Source: Xestospongia bergquistia (taxonomy: Eukaryota; Porifera; Demospongiae; Haplosclerida; Petrosiidae). From it: a stretch of 64,000 bases of DNA. The DNA lies in contig OZ014412.1 in the NCBI GenBank assembly GCA_963965975.1, forward strand, positions 15,994,349-16,058,348, in the 5' to 3' direction. Below the pieces are notes generated by a model. The model was not told the DNA's origin. It did not search any database and saw only the letters and a list, made by a program, of their open reading frames with translations. Of the stretch, positions 22,501-31,510 are shown in pieces (the first letter of the stretch is position 1; each line of letters starts with the position of its first letter). Position numbers and translations under genes: made by a program.

Positions 22501-25500
22501 AACTGTTACTTAGGTTCATCATCTCTTCTTCTGAGTCTTCTCCAGTTGACTCTACTGAGCTTGGCAGTACTCCAGACTCTGCTTCCTTCTCGGCTATAAC
22601 AGACTCTTCCTCTCTCTGTTGGCGAGCTCGAGCGCGAGTCATTACTACCATAGCATCAACTTGTGTTTTCCCCAATGCTGTCTCTCCAAGCAAATGGGTC
22701 AACTCTGGAACATCAGTCCCCAAGAGAACATCAACTGGTAACGTCTCCGATACAGCCGCCTCAATGCTGATTGGATGTCCGTCTACTTTAATCTCCACGA
22801 GGGGATATAGAACCGTGTCTCCATGAGCACACCTAATAGTTACTGCATCTCCCTCCACAATCTTGTCCTGTGGTACAAGGTCCTTGTGCACCATGGTCTG
22901 TGAACAACCAGTGTCCAGGACAACCTTTTCGACCCTCCGTCCCTCTACTAGACCAGATTTGTAGACGTCTCTTTTGACAAGTCTTCTCCCAGCTGGCCTT
23001 ACGTGGCTCGAACCACAGAATAATGCCGCCGATGGACATTTTAATGCAACGTGGCCCCTCTGTCCACATTTATAACATCTGATAATATTTTTACCTGTCT
23101 TATCCTCATTCTTTTGTGGGGTCTCGCCTGCCTCTTCTGTTTTCCGTCCTTTCCGGCAGTCCTTCACTAGATGACCATGTTACCGACACGTATGGCAATG
23201 CCATGGTCCGTCATTCCTCCTGTCCAGGTCCGACTCACGTTTTCTGAACTGTTCATACTCGTCAGCAAGCTCTCCTGCCTGCAGACATGTCTTGGGTTTC
23301 TTCTCACTAACCCACACTCGCACATCTCTTGGAACAGCATTCAAGAACTGCTCCAGACAAATCACTTCAGCCATCTCTTCAACTGTGTGACACTCCCACA
23401 TCCACTTTGCTTGAAGCTTGCCTATTCTCATGGCTAATTCCCTGTTCGTCTCATCACTCCTACGAACAGTTGCTCGAAATTTCCGGCGATACACTTCAAC
23501 GTTAAGATCGTACCTTGTAAAGATGGCTGTCTTGATCGACTCGTAACTTTCAGCATCTATTGTCGCCATAGCTGCAAATGCCAACTGAACCTTTCCCATC
23601 AATTGTGGTGCCAGATACTGCGACCAATGCTCCTCTTCTATTTGATGAGCTCTCATGATCCTCTCAAATGTCATCAAATATGCTTCGATGTCATCCTTCT
23701 CTTTTAGAGGGACCATTTTTACTTCTAGACTTCCTGATGTCCTCGATGATGTCGTTTGAGCCCCTCTAGCAATCTGCACTAGTGATTCCATTTGCTCCTT
23801 CATCATATCCATCTTTGTTTGGACTTCCTTTTCTCTCTGAGCACGCTCGGCAGCAATTTCTTCCTCATGTTTACGCCGATCGTCCATTAACGTCTGTAAA
23901 ATCTTCTTAAAACTTTCAGCTGACATTTCTTTATGTTGCTTGTAGCTACGTCCCGAGCGAGTTGTCATATAACCTGCAAATAAGCGTGGAAAGTCAAATG
24001 TTTGTTCAACGATCAAAATCCCGCAGCTGCCACCAAATGTGAAGGATTAGATAGAAGAGGTCTGGTGCTACACAAGCACAGTTAGTAACCAAGTTGACAG
24101 GGTAATTTTAATATCACAAAAAGACTAATTTATTACAAAAAGAACAGAGTTTAAATAGTGTACAACACAAAGAACAGTGTAAATGAAAAAGTAACACTAG
24201 TGAAAACTAGCGCTAAGAAATATATATCAACACACTTAACATAAATTACAAGAACAATAGAGGTGCAAGTAACATCTATTAACAACAATTGCTAATGAAT
24301 GACACAATAAAGTTGTCAGTAACAGTTATTAACAATAATCCAAATAATATACTAAACACTTATATATCATACACAATAATAACTAACACAACAATGAGTC
24401 CATCACAGTAATGTTTATGTTAGCCTGCCAAACTGAAAATCATTAGTTTTATTACAGTAGCATTGTTACATCTTGCAAACTTAATCTATAGCTAATTGAA
24501 AAAAAATATTAACAACAAGCAATCTTTATTGTTCTTAAGGCAGTCATTAAGTGTCTAGCACAACTGTTTAATAAGACATGGTAAAGAAACTAAAAGGCAT
24601 GGTGACAGTCAGCTTTCTTTTAATAGTGTTTTTTATTGAACCTAGTTAGTTCCAGTGGTAAGCATGAATGTTGTGCATGTTCATTGCTCTTTTGTAGTTG
24701 TTGCTAACACAAATGTAATGTTGCCAATGGCAACAGCCAATAAACACTTAATTATTTCACAGTTGACAATGAACAAAACTGTAATTGCAATTTTTATTAT
24801 TCAGAAATAGTGAAATACAAAAATAATACTATATAATAACTGGCTGAACTCGGTATTAATAATTCATGCACAATAAATTACAGCATATGTTTTTTGTAGG
24901 TCGACAAGCGTATGGTGCTGGATCTGTTGAACGACATCAAAAGGTGGAAGGAGGTGAAAACAACTGCAGAGCCACCACAGACATCTTCACCTTCACCAAC
25001 TTCTATGAGTATAGTACCTCGACCAGTTAGCCCTATTAGTACTAGTACTAATACTGACACTTCCTCAACAGTTCCCATTCATACATCACACGCATCCATC
25101 CCCTCAAGCACCGTCACCATCTCCACACACACAACTCTCACCTCCACACACACAATACCACCCACACCCATTGGCCCATCAACATACATCATTAACATAA
25201 ACCAACCTCAACCCTTACAACAGCAAGAGTCAATCACTTCTGAAGGTATAAACAGCATGGTTGATAAGAAAGTACAAGCTTTGCGCAGCGAATTCGATGC
25301 ATCCAAAAAAGAACTGGAAGAAACTTACGATGCTAAAATCAAGGCTATGAAGGAAGAATTTCAGCAAAAATTTGAGCAACAAAGCGCTGAAGTGTTAGAG
25401 TTAAGAGCTATAGTTGAAGCACAAGCTGAACAACTGCGTTTAGCAGCTAGGGTGACAACAGTCAATGAACGTAGGAACTGGAGGGATCGATGTTGCACTT

Positions 25501-25763
25501 TACTCTCAGTAAATAAACCAGAAGACAAAGTATTGACGAGATACAAATGCTTTTGTCAAGAATGTGATTGGAAATCACATAAGACTCTGCCTGTTAGAGC
25601 AGAAGAGGAAGGCAATCCACAAAGTGGAAGTAGACAAGAAAGGTTGGAAGGAGCCACAATAAATGCCTATATTTTGCATGTAAAGCGCAAACATAATGTA
25701 GACCTGAGACAAATTGAATCAGGGCATGATCAGTACATGCCTGTACTGGAGTCCTCCTCCTAG
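17045..25763 (+). CDS. Eight-exon gene: Pro/Thr-rich, coiled-coil, C2H2-like protein (411 aa)
   Basis: Exons 17,045-17,051, 17,169-17,213, 17,266-17,298, 17,348-17,383, 18,022-18,124, 19,189-19,218, 19,309-19,426 and 24,900-25,763 join in one frame with consensus GT-AG sites and matching phases (1,236 bases, 411 residues plus stop). Residues 1-40 are basic and Pro-rich (TKRTQPPQRRRHSTD). Residues 41-75 are Pro/Thr-rich with a long Thr run. Residues 77-143 form a helical block (WEQVKEWMESRARNKY, later VLDLLNDIKRWKEV). Residues 148-238 are Ser/Thr/Pro-rich and 243-308 a likely coiled coil. The end has a C2H2-like arrangement: C343-x2-C346 in CFCQECDW and H384-x4-H389 in HVKRKH, with a long spacer. 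Intron 7 (5,473 bases) holds an antisense LTR element. No known family recognised. A nuclear, DNA-binding or adaptor role is only a guess. Confidence 0.65.
17628..17670 (+). pseudogene. Decayed alternative exon in intron 4
   Basis: After the acceptor CCTATAG there is a segment (NGEVTSPSTEPQEG) similar in layout to exon 3, but the expected donor reads CTAAGT instead of GTAAGT. If included it would stop at once (GGC TAA). It could still act as an alternative last exon that yields a short isoform of about 55 residues. Confidence 0.4.
18052..18112 (+). repeat. (ACA)n microsatellite inside exon 5
   Basis: A run of ACA/ACC codons encodes the Thr-rich tract of the 411-residue protein. The run keeps the frame at any trinucleotide length and is likely polymorphic. 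Confidence 0.8.
18125..19188. other. Intron 5 of the 411-residue gene
   Basis: The intron holds a plus-strand frame at 18,758-18,994 with a hydrophobic start (TIAAALIPILLNIFIW) and an acidic end, and a short one at about 18,516-18,605 (TIIVVERIAKACYTGAKVLN). Neither joins convincingly to flanking exons. Both may be relics or a small nested gene. A TA run is at about 19,028-19,047. Confidence 0.35.
19525..19580. repeat. (TA)n microsatellite
   Basis: This is an almost pure TA tract with one TATTATTA interruption, in intron 7 just before the LTR element. The copy at 59,538-59,593 has the same length and interruption. Confidence 0.9.
19683..19909 (-). repeat. 3' LTR of the Gmr1-like element
   Basis: It starts TGTGAAGG and matches the other LTR over 227 bp with three mismatches by my count. 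Its inner edge abuts the RNase H coding sequence with no polypurine tract, consistent with a deletion of the internal 3' end that also removed a few LTR bases. Confidence 0.85.
19881..20099 (-). pseudogene. rnh: RNase H, truncated by the LTR
   Basis: The connection region (CEEAFVELKRLLCSAPVL) and the first RNase H motif (DASDRGIGAVL, then HPIAYFSK) are present. The coding sequence then runs directly into the 3' LTR at 19,909/19,910, so the remaining acidic residues of the domain and any further pol sequence are missing. This deletion and the upstream frameshift inactivate it. Confidence 0.85.
20096..20737 (-). pseudogene. rt: Reverse transcriptase core
   Basis: This carries the gypsy-type RT blocks in order: VDYRKLN at the start, FDMTCGYWQVPV, FNTPFGLYQFNVMPFGLQ, the catalytic YLDDLVVFSG, YLGHVVG and VRAFLGLTGYYRKFIPGYA. 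It would copy element RNA into cDNA. It ends by a one-base frameshift near 20,098, after which RNase H continues in another frame. Confidence 0.9.
20789..21400 (-). pseudogene. Integrase C-terminal GPY module and start of reverse transcriptase
   Basis: The first half continues integrase: LAQAQERQKNWYD, FQPGDQILVLLP and the QWQGPYEVVKRSG motif of the GPY/F module, then RIFHVNMLRKFH. After a linker it enters the reverse transcriptase N-terminus (LPPYRLP, then MLAGGIIEHSSSE). It stops at an in-frame TAG (20,789-20,791) right before the next RT block (ASPIVIVNKKDGS). One continuous stretch thus contains the end of integrase and the start of RT, which directly shows the domain order. Confidence 0.85.
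21416..22216 (-). pseudogene. int: Integrase (HHCC and DD35E core)
   Basis: The N-terminal zinc-binding part has HEIPLAGH and CKCCLQC. The core has the catalytic triad: D in MDIIGPLP, D in LTDQGSNF and E in VERFTQTLK, with exactly 35 residues between the second D and the E. It inserts element cDNA into the host genome. It ends at an in-frame TGA (21,416-21,418), and the integrase C-terminus continues in the next open stretch. It lies upstream of reverse transcriptase, unlike in ordinary gypsy elements. Confidence 0.88.
22244..23167 (-). pseudogene. pro: Second zinc knuckle, aspartic protease and linker
   Basis: This continues the gag frame after its stop. It holds a CCHC knuckle (CYKCGQRGHVALKC, about residues 31-44) and then an aspartic protease with DTGCS active-site and LLGTD motifs (about residues 86-154). 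A long acidic linker follows, then a region leading to integrase (FYHRDGLLYRR). It ends at an in-frame TAG (22,244-22,246) where the frame otherwise continues into integrase. The protease would cleave the polyprotein. Confidence 0.8.
23180..23968 (-). pseudogene. gag: Gag with SCAN-like capsid domain
   Basis: The start is the ATG at 23,968 (MTTRSGRSYKQ). The first about 70 residues are a charged coiled coil, followed by a capsid domain. The later capsid part reads ICLEQFLNAVPRDVRVWVSE with an ADEYEQFRKRE end, close to the vertebrate SCAN signature (LEQFL..LP...R.WV......A..L...). It stops at a TAA (23,180-23,182) inside the first CCHC zinc knuckle (CHTC...GH...C). The frame continues unshifted beyond it, so gag and pol were probably one frame. 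Gag packages element RNA in cytoplasmic particles; SCAN domains are known to derive from Gmr1-like capsids. Confidence 0.8.
24018..24035 (-). promoter_or_regulatory. tRNA primer-binding site
   Basis: Two bases inside the 5' LTR, the plus strand reads ATCCCGCAGCTGCCACCA, which has the form of a tRNA 3' end including CCA. On the element strand this is an 18-base primer-binding site. The acceptor bases fit a leucine-type tRNA best, from memory of typical sequences. This fixes the element's orientation. Confidence 0.7.
24038..24267 (-). repeat. 5' LTR of the Gmr1-like element
   Basis: It reads TGTGAAGG ... GAGGTGCA on the plus strand, giving TG...CA ends. A GTAA word follows shortly outside (24,269-24,272) and one also precedes the other LTR (19,678-19,681). 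It may be a remnant of a target-site duplication, but the register is uncertain. Confidence 0.8.
24268..24899. other. Remaining part of intron 7
   Basis: This is AT-rich sequence between the retrotransposon and the last exon of the 411-residue gene. It has no recognised element and ends in a T-rich tract and TAG acceptor (24,897-24,899). Confidence 0.6.
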
Positions 25764-26522
25764 AGGTGCAACTATAGCCCTAAGATTATTAAACAAAAAA
25801 CAAATGCTAACTCAAAACTAGAGATGTGAATTGCACAGAATTTAGTTTACAAAAGCCATCATTTCGTATGTCCACGTACCCCAGTATAACACGGTAGGCA
25901 GAGAGGCCCCACCTTCGATCTAAATTAAAATCTTTCTCTTCGCTATGACGACAACACTCTGACACTTTCTCTTAGTTGATTCTACTGACTCACTTCACTT
26001 ATGTAAGGTAATAACACGTTAGTTTTGTCTATTGTATTAGTAATTTAATTGTTGTGCCTATGGCTTAATTTACTTTAAAGTGTCAAACTTTTGATCATAG
26101 TATATATTTTTCAAGCAAAATGAACTAATGTATACTTGTGTATATCAGTGTTATTGATAGATTAGACAGGTTAATATGTTGCCCTCTTCAATATTGCTGT
26201 TATTATTACAAGAAACATGAACCCATAGTCCACAACAGTCATATTCAATCCAAGGTATGTGAACATCATGAGTATTGTCTTCATCTTGCCAACATACACC
26301 ACATACTTTAATATTTATGTTCATCTATTTTGACTTTGCTTTCTCCTGTTCATCCATTGTTGGTTTTGCCCAATGTTTTATGTTTATGAACTACAAACCA
26401 TTTTCGTTAGTTATAGTTAGTTTTGTCCAATGTTTTTATGTTTATTTAGTACAAACTGTTTTCGTTAGTTATAGTTAGCTTTGTCTAATGTTTTTATGTT
26501 TATTTAGTACAAACTGTTTTCG

Positions 26523-28450
26523 TTAGTTAAGGTTCGTTTTGTCCAATGTTTTATGGTTATGAACTACAAACAGTTTGTTAGTTACTATTGTCCAATGTTT
26601 TCTTGTTGTTTCCTTCTTTTTCTTGGTCGAGAAAAGTCTAGTTTGTTTGGAATGTTTAGAATTAGCTGTGAGATTTATTGTAGGCCTGAAATTTTTTTTG
26701 TTTTTGGAATAACTATGTTTCAATTCAAGTACTAAAATACCTGATTGGATATGTTCTAGTGTTGTTTTAGTTTGATATGTTCTAGTGTTGTTTTAGTTTA
26801 ACTATAACTAAAATGCTTTTGGTTAGGAGTTTTTTGGTTTTAGTTAACTAGCTATAACTGACTAAAATGAAATCTTAACTTCTCACAACTAACTATAACT
26901 AACTAAAACTGTTTGTAGTTCTTTAAATGACAAACTATAACTAACTTAAACTGTTTGTAGTTCTTCAATACTAATTATAACAAAGTAAATTATTTTCATG
27001 CCTGAACTAACTAAAGTAAATGACTCATTTTCTAAGACCTTAGAAATGTTTACTGTTTAGAACATTTCTTTGAAAGTTACTGATGCAAATGTATTAACTC
27101 TAGCTAGCTTCTTTGACATTTCTGTAGCTTTAATTGATTTATTCACTCTGGGTACTGATTTCTTACTCTTTGAAATAGCTTCATTGCAAGCCCTACATTC
27201 GTTGAACTTTGATACCACTAATTGTAATGTATGTGGAAAACAAGATAAACGCTTGTAACTTTCATAGGAAAATGCAAGATCAAAATCAGTTTCTCTCTCT
27301 TCAAACTCTTCCTTTCCCGTCATCACATCAACTTCATCAAAATACATTTTTGCTCGTCATCACCTTCATTTTCATCATTTTCAATCTCATGGTCAGATTG
27401 GTCACCACTACCTATACTTTTCATTATCACTTGAGCTTTCAACAACAGAACTTTCAATTTCTTCATTGTCTTGAATGTCTACACATGTTTGTTGGAATGC
27501 TTTATTCGTGTTACTTCCATTGTCAGACAAAACTTTGCCATCGACTTCTTTTGGAACACCCCATTCTCTTATTATGTCACAAAGAATAGTTTATGCTGTA
27601 TGAGAATCAAAAATATTTCTTACAGCTAAAGCTGTTTGTCTCCGATTCTTTGCAAAAAAATGTCATTCCTTTTTTAGTCCAGATATCACAACTGACGTGC
27701 TAAACTGATTTGCTGCCTGATGTTACTCTTCACTTTAGCTACAACTTCAAATATCTCCTCTCTAATTTTACTTCTTCCTGGTAAGGTGTAAAGAATTCTC
27801 TAAAAAGTTTTCAGGAAGGCTGTATGGAACACTTGCTCATGTTAGTTTTGCATCACTAACTTTCAAAGAAATGTGCTAAACAGTAAACACTTCTAAGGTC
27901 TTAGAAAAGGAGTTATTTTATTTTTTTTAGTTATTTTAGTTAGTTGAGGTATGAAAATATGAAGTTTGAAGGCATGACATTTAACTAAAACTAATACACT
28001 TTTAGTTAGGATGTTTTTGGTTTTAGTTAACTAACTATAACAAACTAAAATATAATCTTAATTTCTAAAAACCAACAATGGATAAACAGAAGAAAGCAAA
28101 GTCAAAAATGATAAACACATACATTCAAGTATGTTGGCAAGACGAAGACTATACTCATGATGTTCAGATACACTGCTGTACCTAGTACTCTGAAAGTATT
28201 CTGAATTATTTTTGTATGCATGACTGAGAATTATATGGATGTTTAAGGACCGTGGCTACTTAGTGACGGTAGGTTCAAAATATCTAGGGTAAGATTACTA
28301 TAACCGTTTTAAAGACTGACTTTTAATGAAAGTTACAGTGCCTTTTATACTGAAGCCATCCTTATCTTCACTTCCTATTTAAGAGCTGAAATAAGTTTCT
28401 GAATCAGCATTGTCTCGTTCTGACGAACTTGTGTCTTAACTAAACGAGGC
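26523..28450. repeat. 1.9-kb direct repeat, left copy
   Basis: It matches 31,499-33,425 at an offset of 4,976 in its first part, with few substitutions and small indels. It carries a decayed hAT transposase on the minus strand. Inverted copies of a CTTTGCTTTCT...CCAACATAC segment lie at 26,255-26,345 and 28,077-28,165. It ends where the minisatellite begins. Confidence 0.85.
27057..27790 (-). pseudogene. Decayed hAT transposase, left copy
   Basis: Reading the minus strand from about 27,790 down in shifting frames: PGRSKIREEIFEVVAKVKSN, then AKNRRQTALAVRNIFDSHTA, IIREWGVPKEVDGKVLSDNG and finally, in the open frame 27,347-27,057, RLSCFPHTLQLVVSKF with SVPRVNKSIKATE. These are hallmarks of hAT transposases (HT...I, DNGSN, C.aHtLqLvv). 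Stops and frameshifts separate them, and the BED finger and dimerisation end are absent. It is a dead transposase fragment. Confidence 0.7.
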
Positions 28451-31400
28451 AAATCCTTTACGTTAGTTATAGTTAGTTTTGCCCAATGTTTTTATGTTTA
28501 ATTAGTACAAACCCTTTTCATTAGATATAGTTAGTTTTGTCCAAACCTTTTTGTTAGTTATAGTTAGTTTTGTCCAATGTTTTTATGTTTATTTATTACA
28601 AACCCTTTTTGTTAGTAATAGTTAGTTTTGTCCAATGTTTTTGTTTATTTAGTACAAACCCTTTTCGTTAGTTATAGTTAGTTTTTGTCCAATGTTTTTA
28701 TGTTTATTTATTACAAACCCTTTTCGTTAGTTATAGTTAGTTTTCCGATGTTTTTATGTTTATTTAGTACAAACGCTTTTTGTTAGTTATAGTTAGTTTT
28801 GTCCAATGTTTTTATGTTTATTTTGTACAAACTGTTTTCGTTAGTTATAGTTAGTTTTTGTCCAATGTTTTTGTTTATTTAGTACAAACCCTTTTCGTTA
28901 GTTATAGTTAGTTTTCCAATGTTTTTATGTTTAATTAGTACAAACCCTTTTCATTAGATATAGTTAGTTTTGTCCAAACCTTTTTGTTAGTTATAGTTAG
29001 TTTTGTCCAATGTTTTTGTTTATTTAGTACAAACCTTTTTCGTTAGTTATAGTTAGTTTTTGTCCAATGTTTTTGTTTATTTATTACAAACTTCGTTAGT
29101 TATAGTTAGTTTTCCAATGTTTTTATGTTTATTTAGTACAAACCCTTTTCGTTAGTTATAGTTAGTTTTGTCCAATGTTTTTATGTTTATTTATTACAAA
29201 CCCTTTTCGTTAGTTATAGTTAGTTTTGTCCAATGTTTTTATGTTTATTTAGTACAAACCCTTTTCGTTAGTTATAGTTAGTTTTCCGATGTTTTTATGT
29301 TTATTTAGTACAAACCCTTTTTGTTAGTTATAGTTAGTTTTGTCCAATGTTTTTATGTTTATTTTGTACAAACTGTTTTCGTTAGTTATAGTTAGTTTTT
29401 GTCCAATGTTTTTGTTTATTTAGTACAAACCCTTTTCGTTAGTTATAGTTAGTTTTCCAATGTTTTTATGTTTAATTAGTACAAACCCTTTTCATTAGAT
29501 ATAGTTAGTTTTGTCCAAACCTTTTCGTTAGTTATAGTTAGTTTTTGTCCAATGTTTTTGTTTATTTATTACAAACTTCGTTAGTTCTAGTTAGTTTTCC
29601 AATGTTTTTATGTTTATTTAGTACAAACCCTTTTCGTTAGTTATAGTTAGTTTTGTCCAATGTTTTTATGTTTATTTATTACAAACCCTTTTCGTTAGTT
29701 ATAGTTAGTTTTGTCCAATGTTTTTATGTTTATTTAGTACAAACCCTTTTCGTTAGTTATAGTTAGTTTTCCGATGTTTTTATGTTTATTTAGTACAAAC
29801 CCTTTTTGTTAGTTATAGTTAGTTTTGTCCAATGTTTTTATGTTTATTTTGTACAAACTGTTTTCGTTAGTTATAGTTAGTTTTTGTCCAATGTTTTTGT
29901 TTATTTATTACAAACCCTTTTCGTTAGTTATAGTTAGTTTTCCAATGTTTTTATGTTTAATTAGTACAAACCCTTTTCATTAGATATAGTTAGTTTTGTC
30001 CAAACCTTTTTGTTAGTTATAGTTAGTTTTGTCCAATGTTTTTATGTTTATTTATTACAAACCCTTTTTGTTAGTAATAGTTAGTTTTTGTCCAATGTTT
30101 TTGTTTATTTATTACAAACTTCGTTAGTTATAGTTAGTTTTCCAATGTTTTTATGTTTATTTAGTACAAACCCTTTTCGTTAGTTATAGTTAGTTTTGTC
30201 CAATGTTTTTATGTTTATTTATTACAAACCCTTTTCGTTAGTTATAGTTAGTTTTGTCCAATGTTTTTATGTTTATTTAGTACAAACCCTTTTCGTTGTT
30301 ATAGTTAGTTTTCCGATGTTTTTATGTTTATTTAGTACAAACCCTTTTTGTTAGTTATAGTTAGTTTTGTCCAATGTTTTTATGTTTATTTTGTACAAAC
30401 TGTTTTCGTTAGTTATAGTTAGTTTTTGTCCAATGTTTTTGTTTATTTAGTACAAACCCTTTTCGTTAGTTATAGTTAGTTTTCCAATGTTTTTATGTTT
30501 AATTAGTACAAACCCTTTTCATTAGATATAGTTAGTTTTGTCCAAACCTTTTCGTTAGTTATAGTTAGTTTTTGTCCAATGTTTTTGTTTATTTATTACA
30601 AACTTCGTTAGTTCTAGTTAGTTTTCCAATGTTTTTATGTTTATTTAGTACAAACCCTTTTCGTTAGTTATAGTTAGTTTTGTCCAATGTTTTTATGTTT
30701 ATTTATTACAAACCCTTTTCGTTAGTTATAGTTAGTTTTGTCCAATGTTTTTATGTTTATTTAGTACAAACCCTTTTCGTTAGTTATAGTTAGTTTTCCG
30801 ATGTTTTTATGTTTATTTAGTACAAACCCTTTTTGTTAGTTATAGTTAGTTTTGTCCAATGTTTTTATGTTTATTTTGTACAAACTGTTTTCGTTAGTTA
30901 TAGTTAGTTTTTGTCCAATGTTTTTGTTTATTTATTACAAACCCTTTTCGTTAGTTATAGTTAGTTTTCCAATGTTTTTATGTTTAATTAGTACAAACCC
31001 TTTTCATTAGATATAGTTAGTTTTGTCCAAACCTTTTTGTTAGTTATAGTTAGTTTTGTCCAATGTTTTTATGTTTATTTATTACAAACCCTTTTTGTTA
31101 GTAATAGTTAGTTTTTGTCCAATGTTTTTGTTTATTTATTGCAAACCCTTTTCGTTAGTTCTAGTTAGTTTTCCAATGTTTTTATGTTTATTTAGTACAA
31201 ACCCTTTTCGTTAGTTATAGTTAGTTTTGTCCAATGTTTTTATGTTTATTTATTACAAACCCTTTTCGTTAGTTATAGTTAGTTTTGTCCAATGTTTTTA
31301 TGTTTATTTAGTACAAACCCTTTTCGTTAGTTATAGTTAGTTTTCCAATGTTTTTATGTTTATTTAGTACAAACCCTTTTTGTTAGTTATAGTTAGTTTT

Positions 31401-31510
31401 GTCCAATGTTTTTATGTTTATTTTGTACAAACTGTTTTCGTTAGTTATAGTTAGTTTTGTCTAATGTTTTTATGTTTATTTAGTACAAACTGTTTTCGTT
31501 AGTTAAGGTT
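28440..31510. repeat. ~57-bp minisatellite with a 1,027-bp higher-order period
   Basis: Monomers contain CGTTAGTTATAGTTAGTTTT, GTCCAATGTTTTTATGTTTA and TAGTACAAACCC. The diagnostic variant TTTTGTACAAACTG occurs at about 28,821, 29,362, 29,847, 30,389, 30,874 and 31,421. Spacings alternate near 541 and 485, giving a repeating super-unit of about 1,027 bp. Monomers also appear at 26,390-26,540 next to the left repeat, and inverted versions occur in the flanking element. No coding potential. Confidence 0.9.

Larger units (their letters stand above)
1..23987 (+). repeat. First copy of a 40,013-bp-spaced direct repeat
   Basis: This stretch recurs at 40,014-64,000 with a constant offset of 40,013. 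Every open frame, splice site and microsatellite compared keeps exactly this spacing and I saw no mismatch or indel, including in the (TA)n tract at 19,525-19,580. The left edge is cut by the window start, so the true repeat may be longer. A recent tandem duplication and an assembly artefact both fit. Confidence 0.95.
19683..24267 (-). mobile_element. Gmr1-like LTR retrotransposon (gypsy proteins, copia-like order)
   Basis: An LTR element of about 4.6 kb is inserted antisense in the last intron of the 411-residue gene. Both LTRs are about 227 bp. Read on the minus strand the order is gag, CCHC knuckles, aspartic protease, integrase with a GPY-type end, reverse transcriptase, RNase H. Integrase before reverse transcriptase is the copia order, but the protein motifs (HHCC/DD35E integrase with GPY, RT with YLDD and VRAFLGLTGYYRKFI) are gypsy type. 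Together with the SCAN-like capsid this defines Gmr1-like elements. The reading frame is broken by four in-frame stops and one frameshift. The 3' internal end is missing, so RNase H runs straight into the LTR. The copy is therefore inactive on its own. Confidence 0.88.

Noticed and set aside
24878..25078. Minus-strand frames opposite the last exon of the 411-residue gene
   Set aside because: They are shadows of the real coding strand, which has an intact frame and matching splice phases.
27070..27258. Plus-strand frames at 27,070-27,589 and 32,046-32,445
   Set aside because: They are antisense shadows of the hAT transposase relic on the minus strand.
28440..31510. Regularly spaced repeats resembling a CRISPR array
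   Set aside because: Spacers are not unique, units merge without conserved repeat-spacer alternation, and the genome is eukaryotic with introns.
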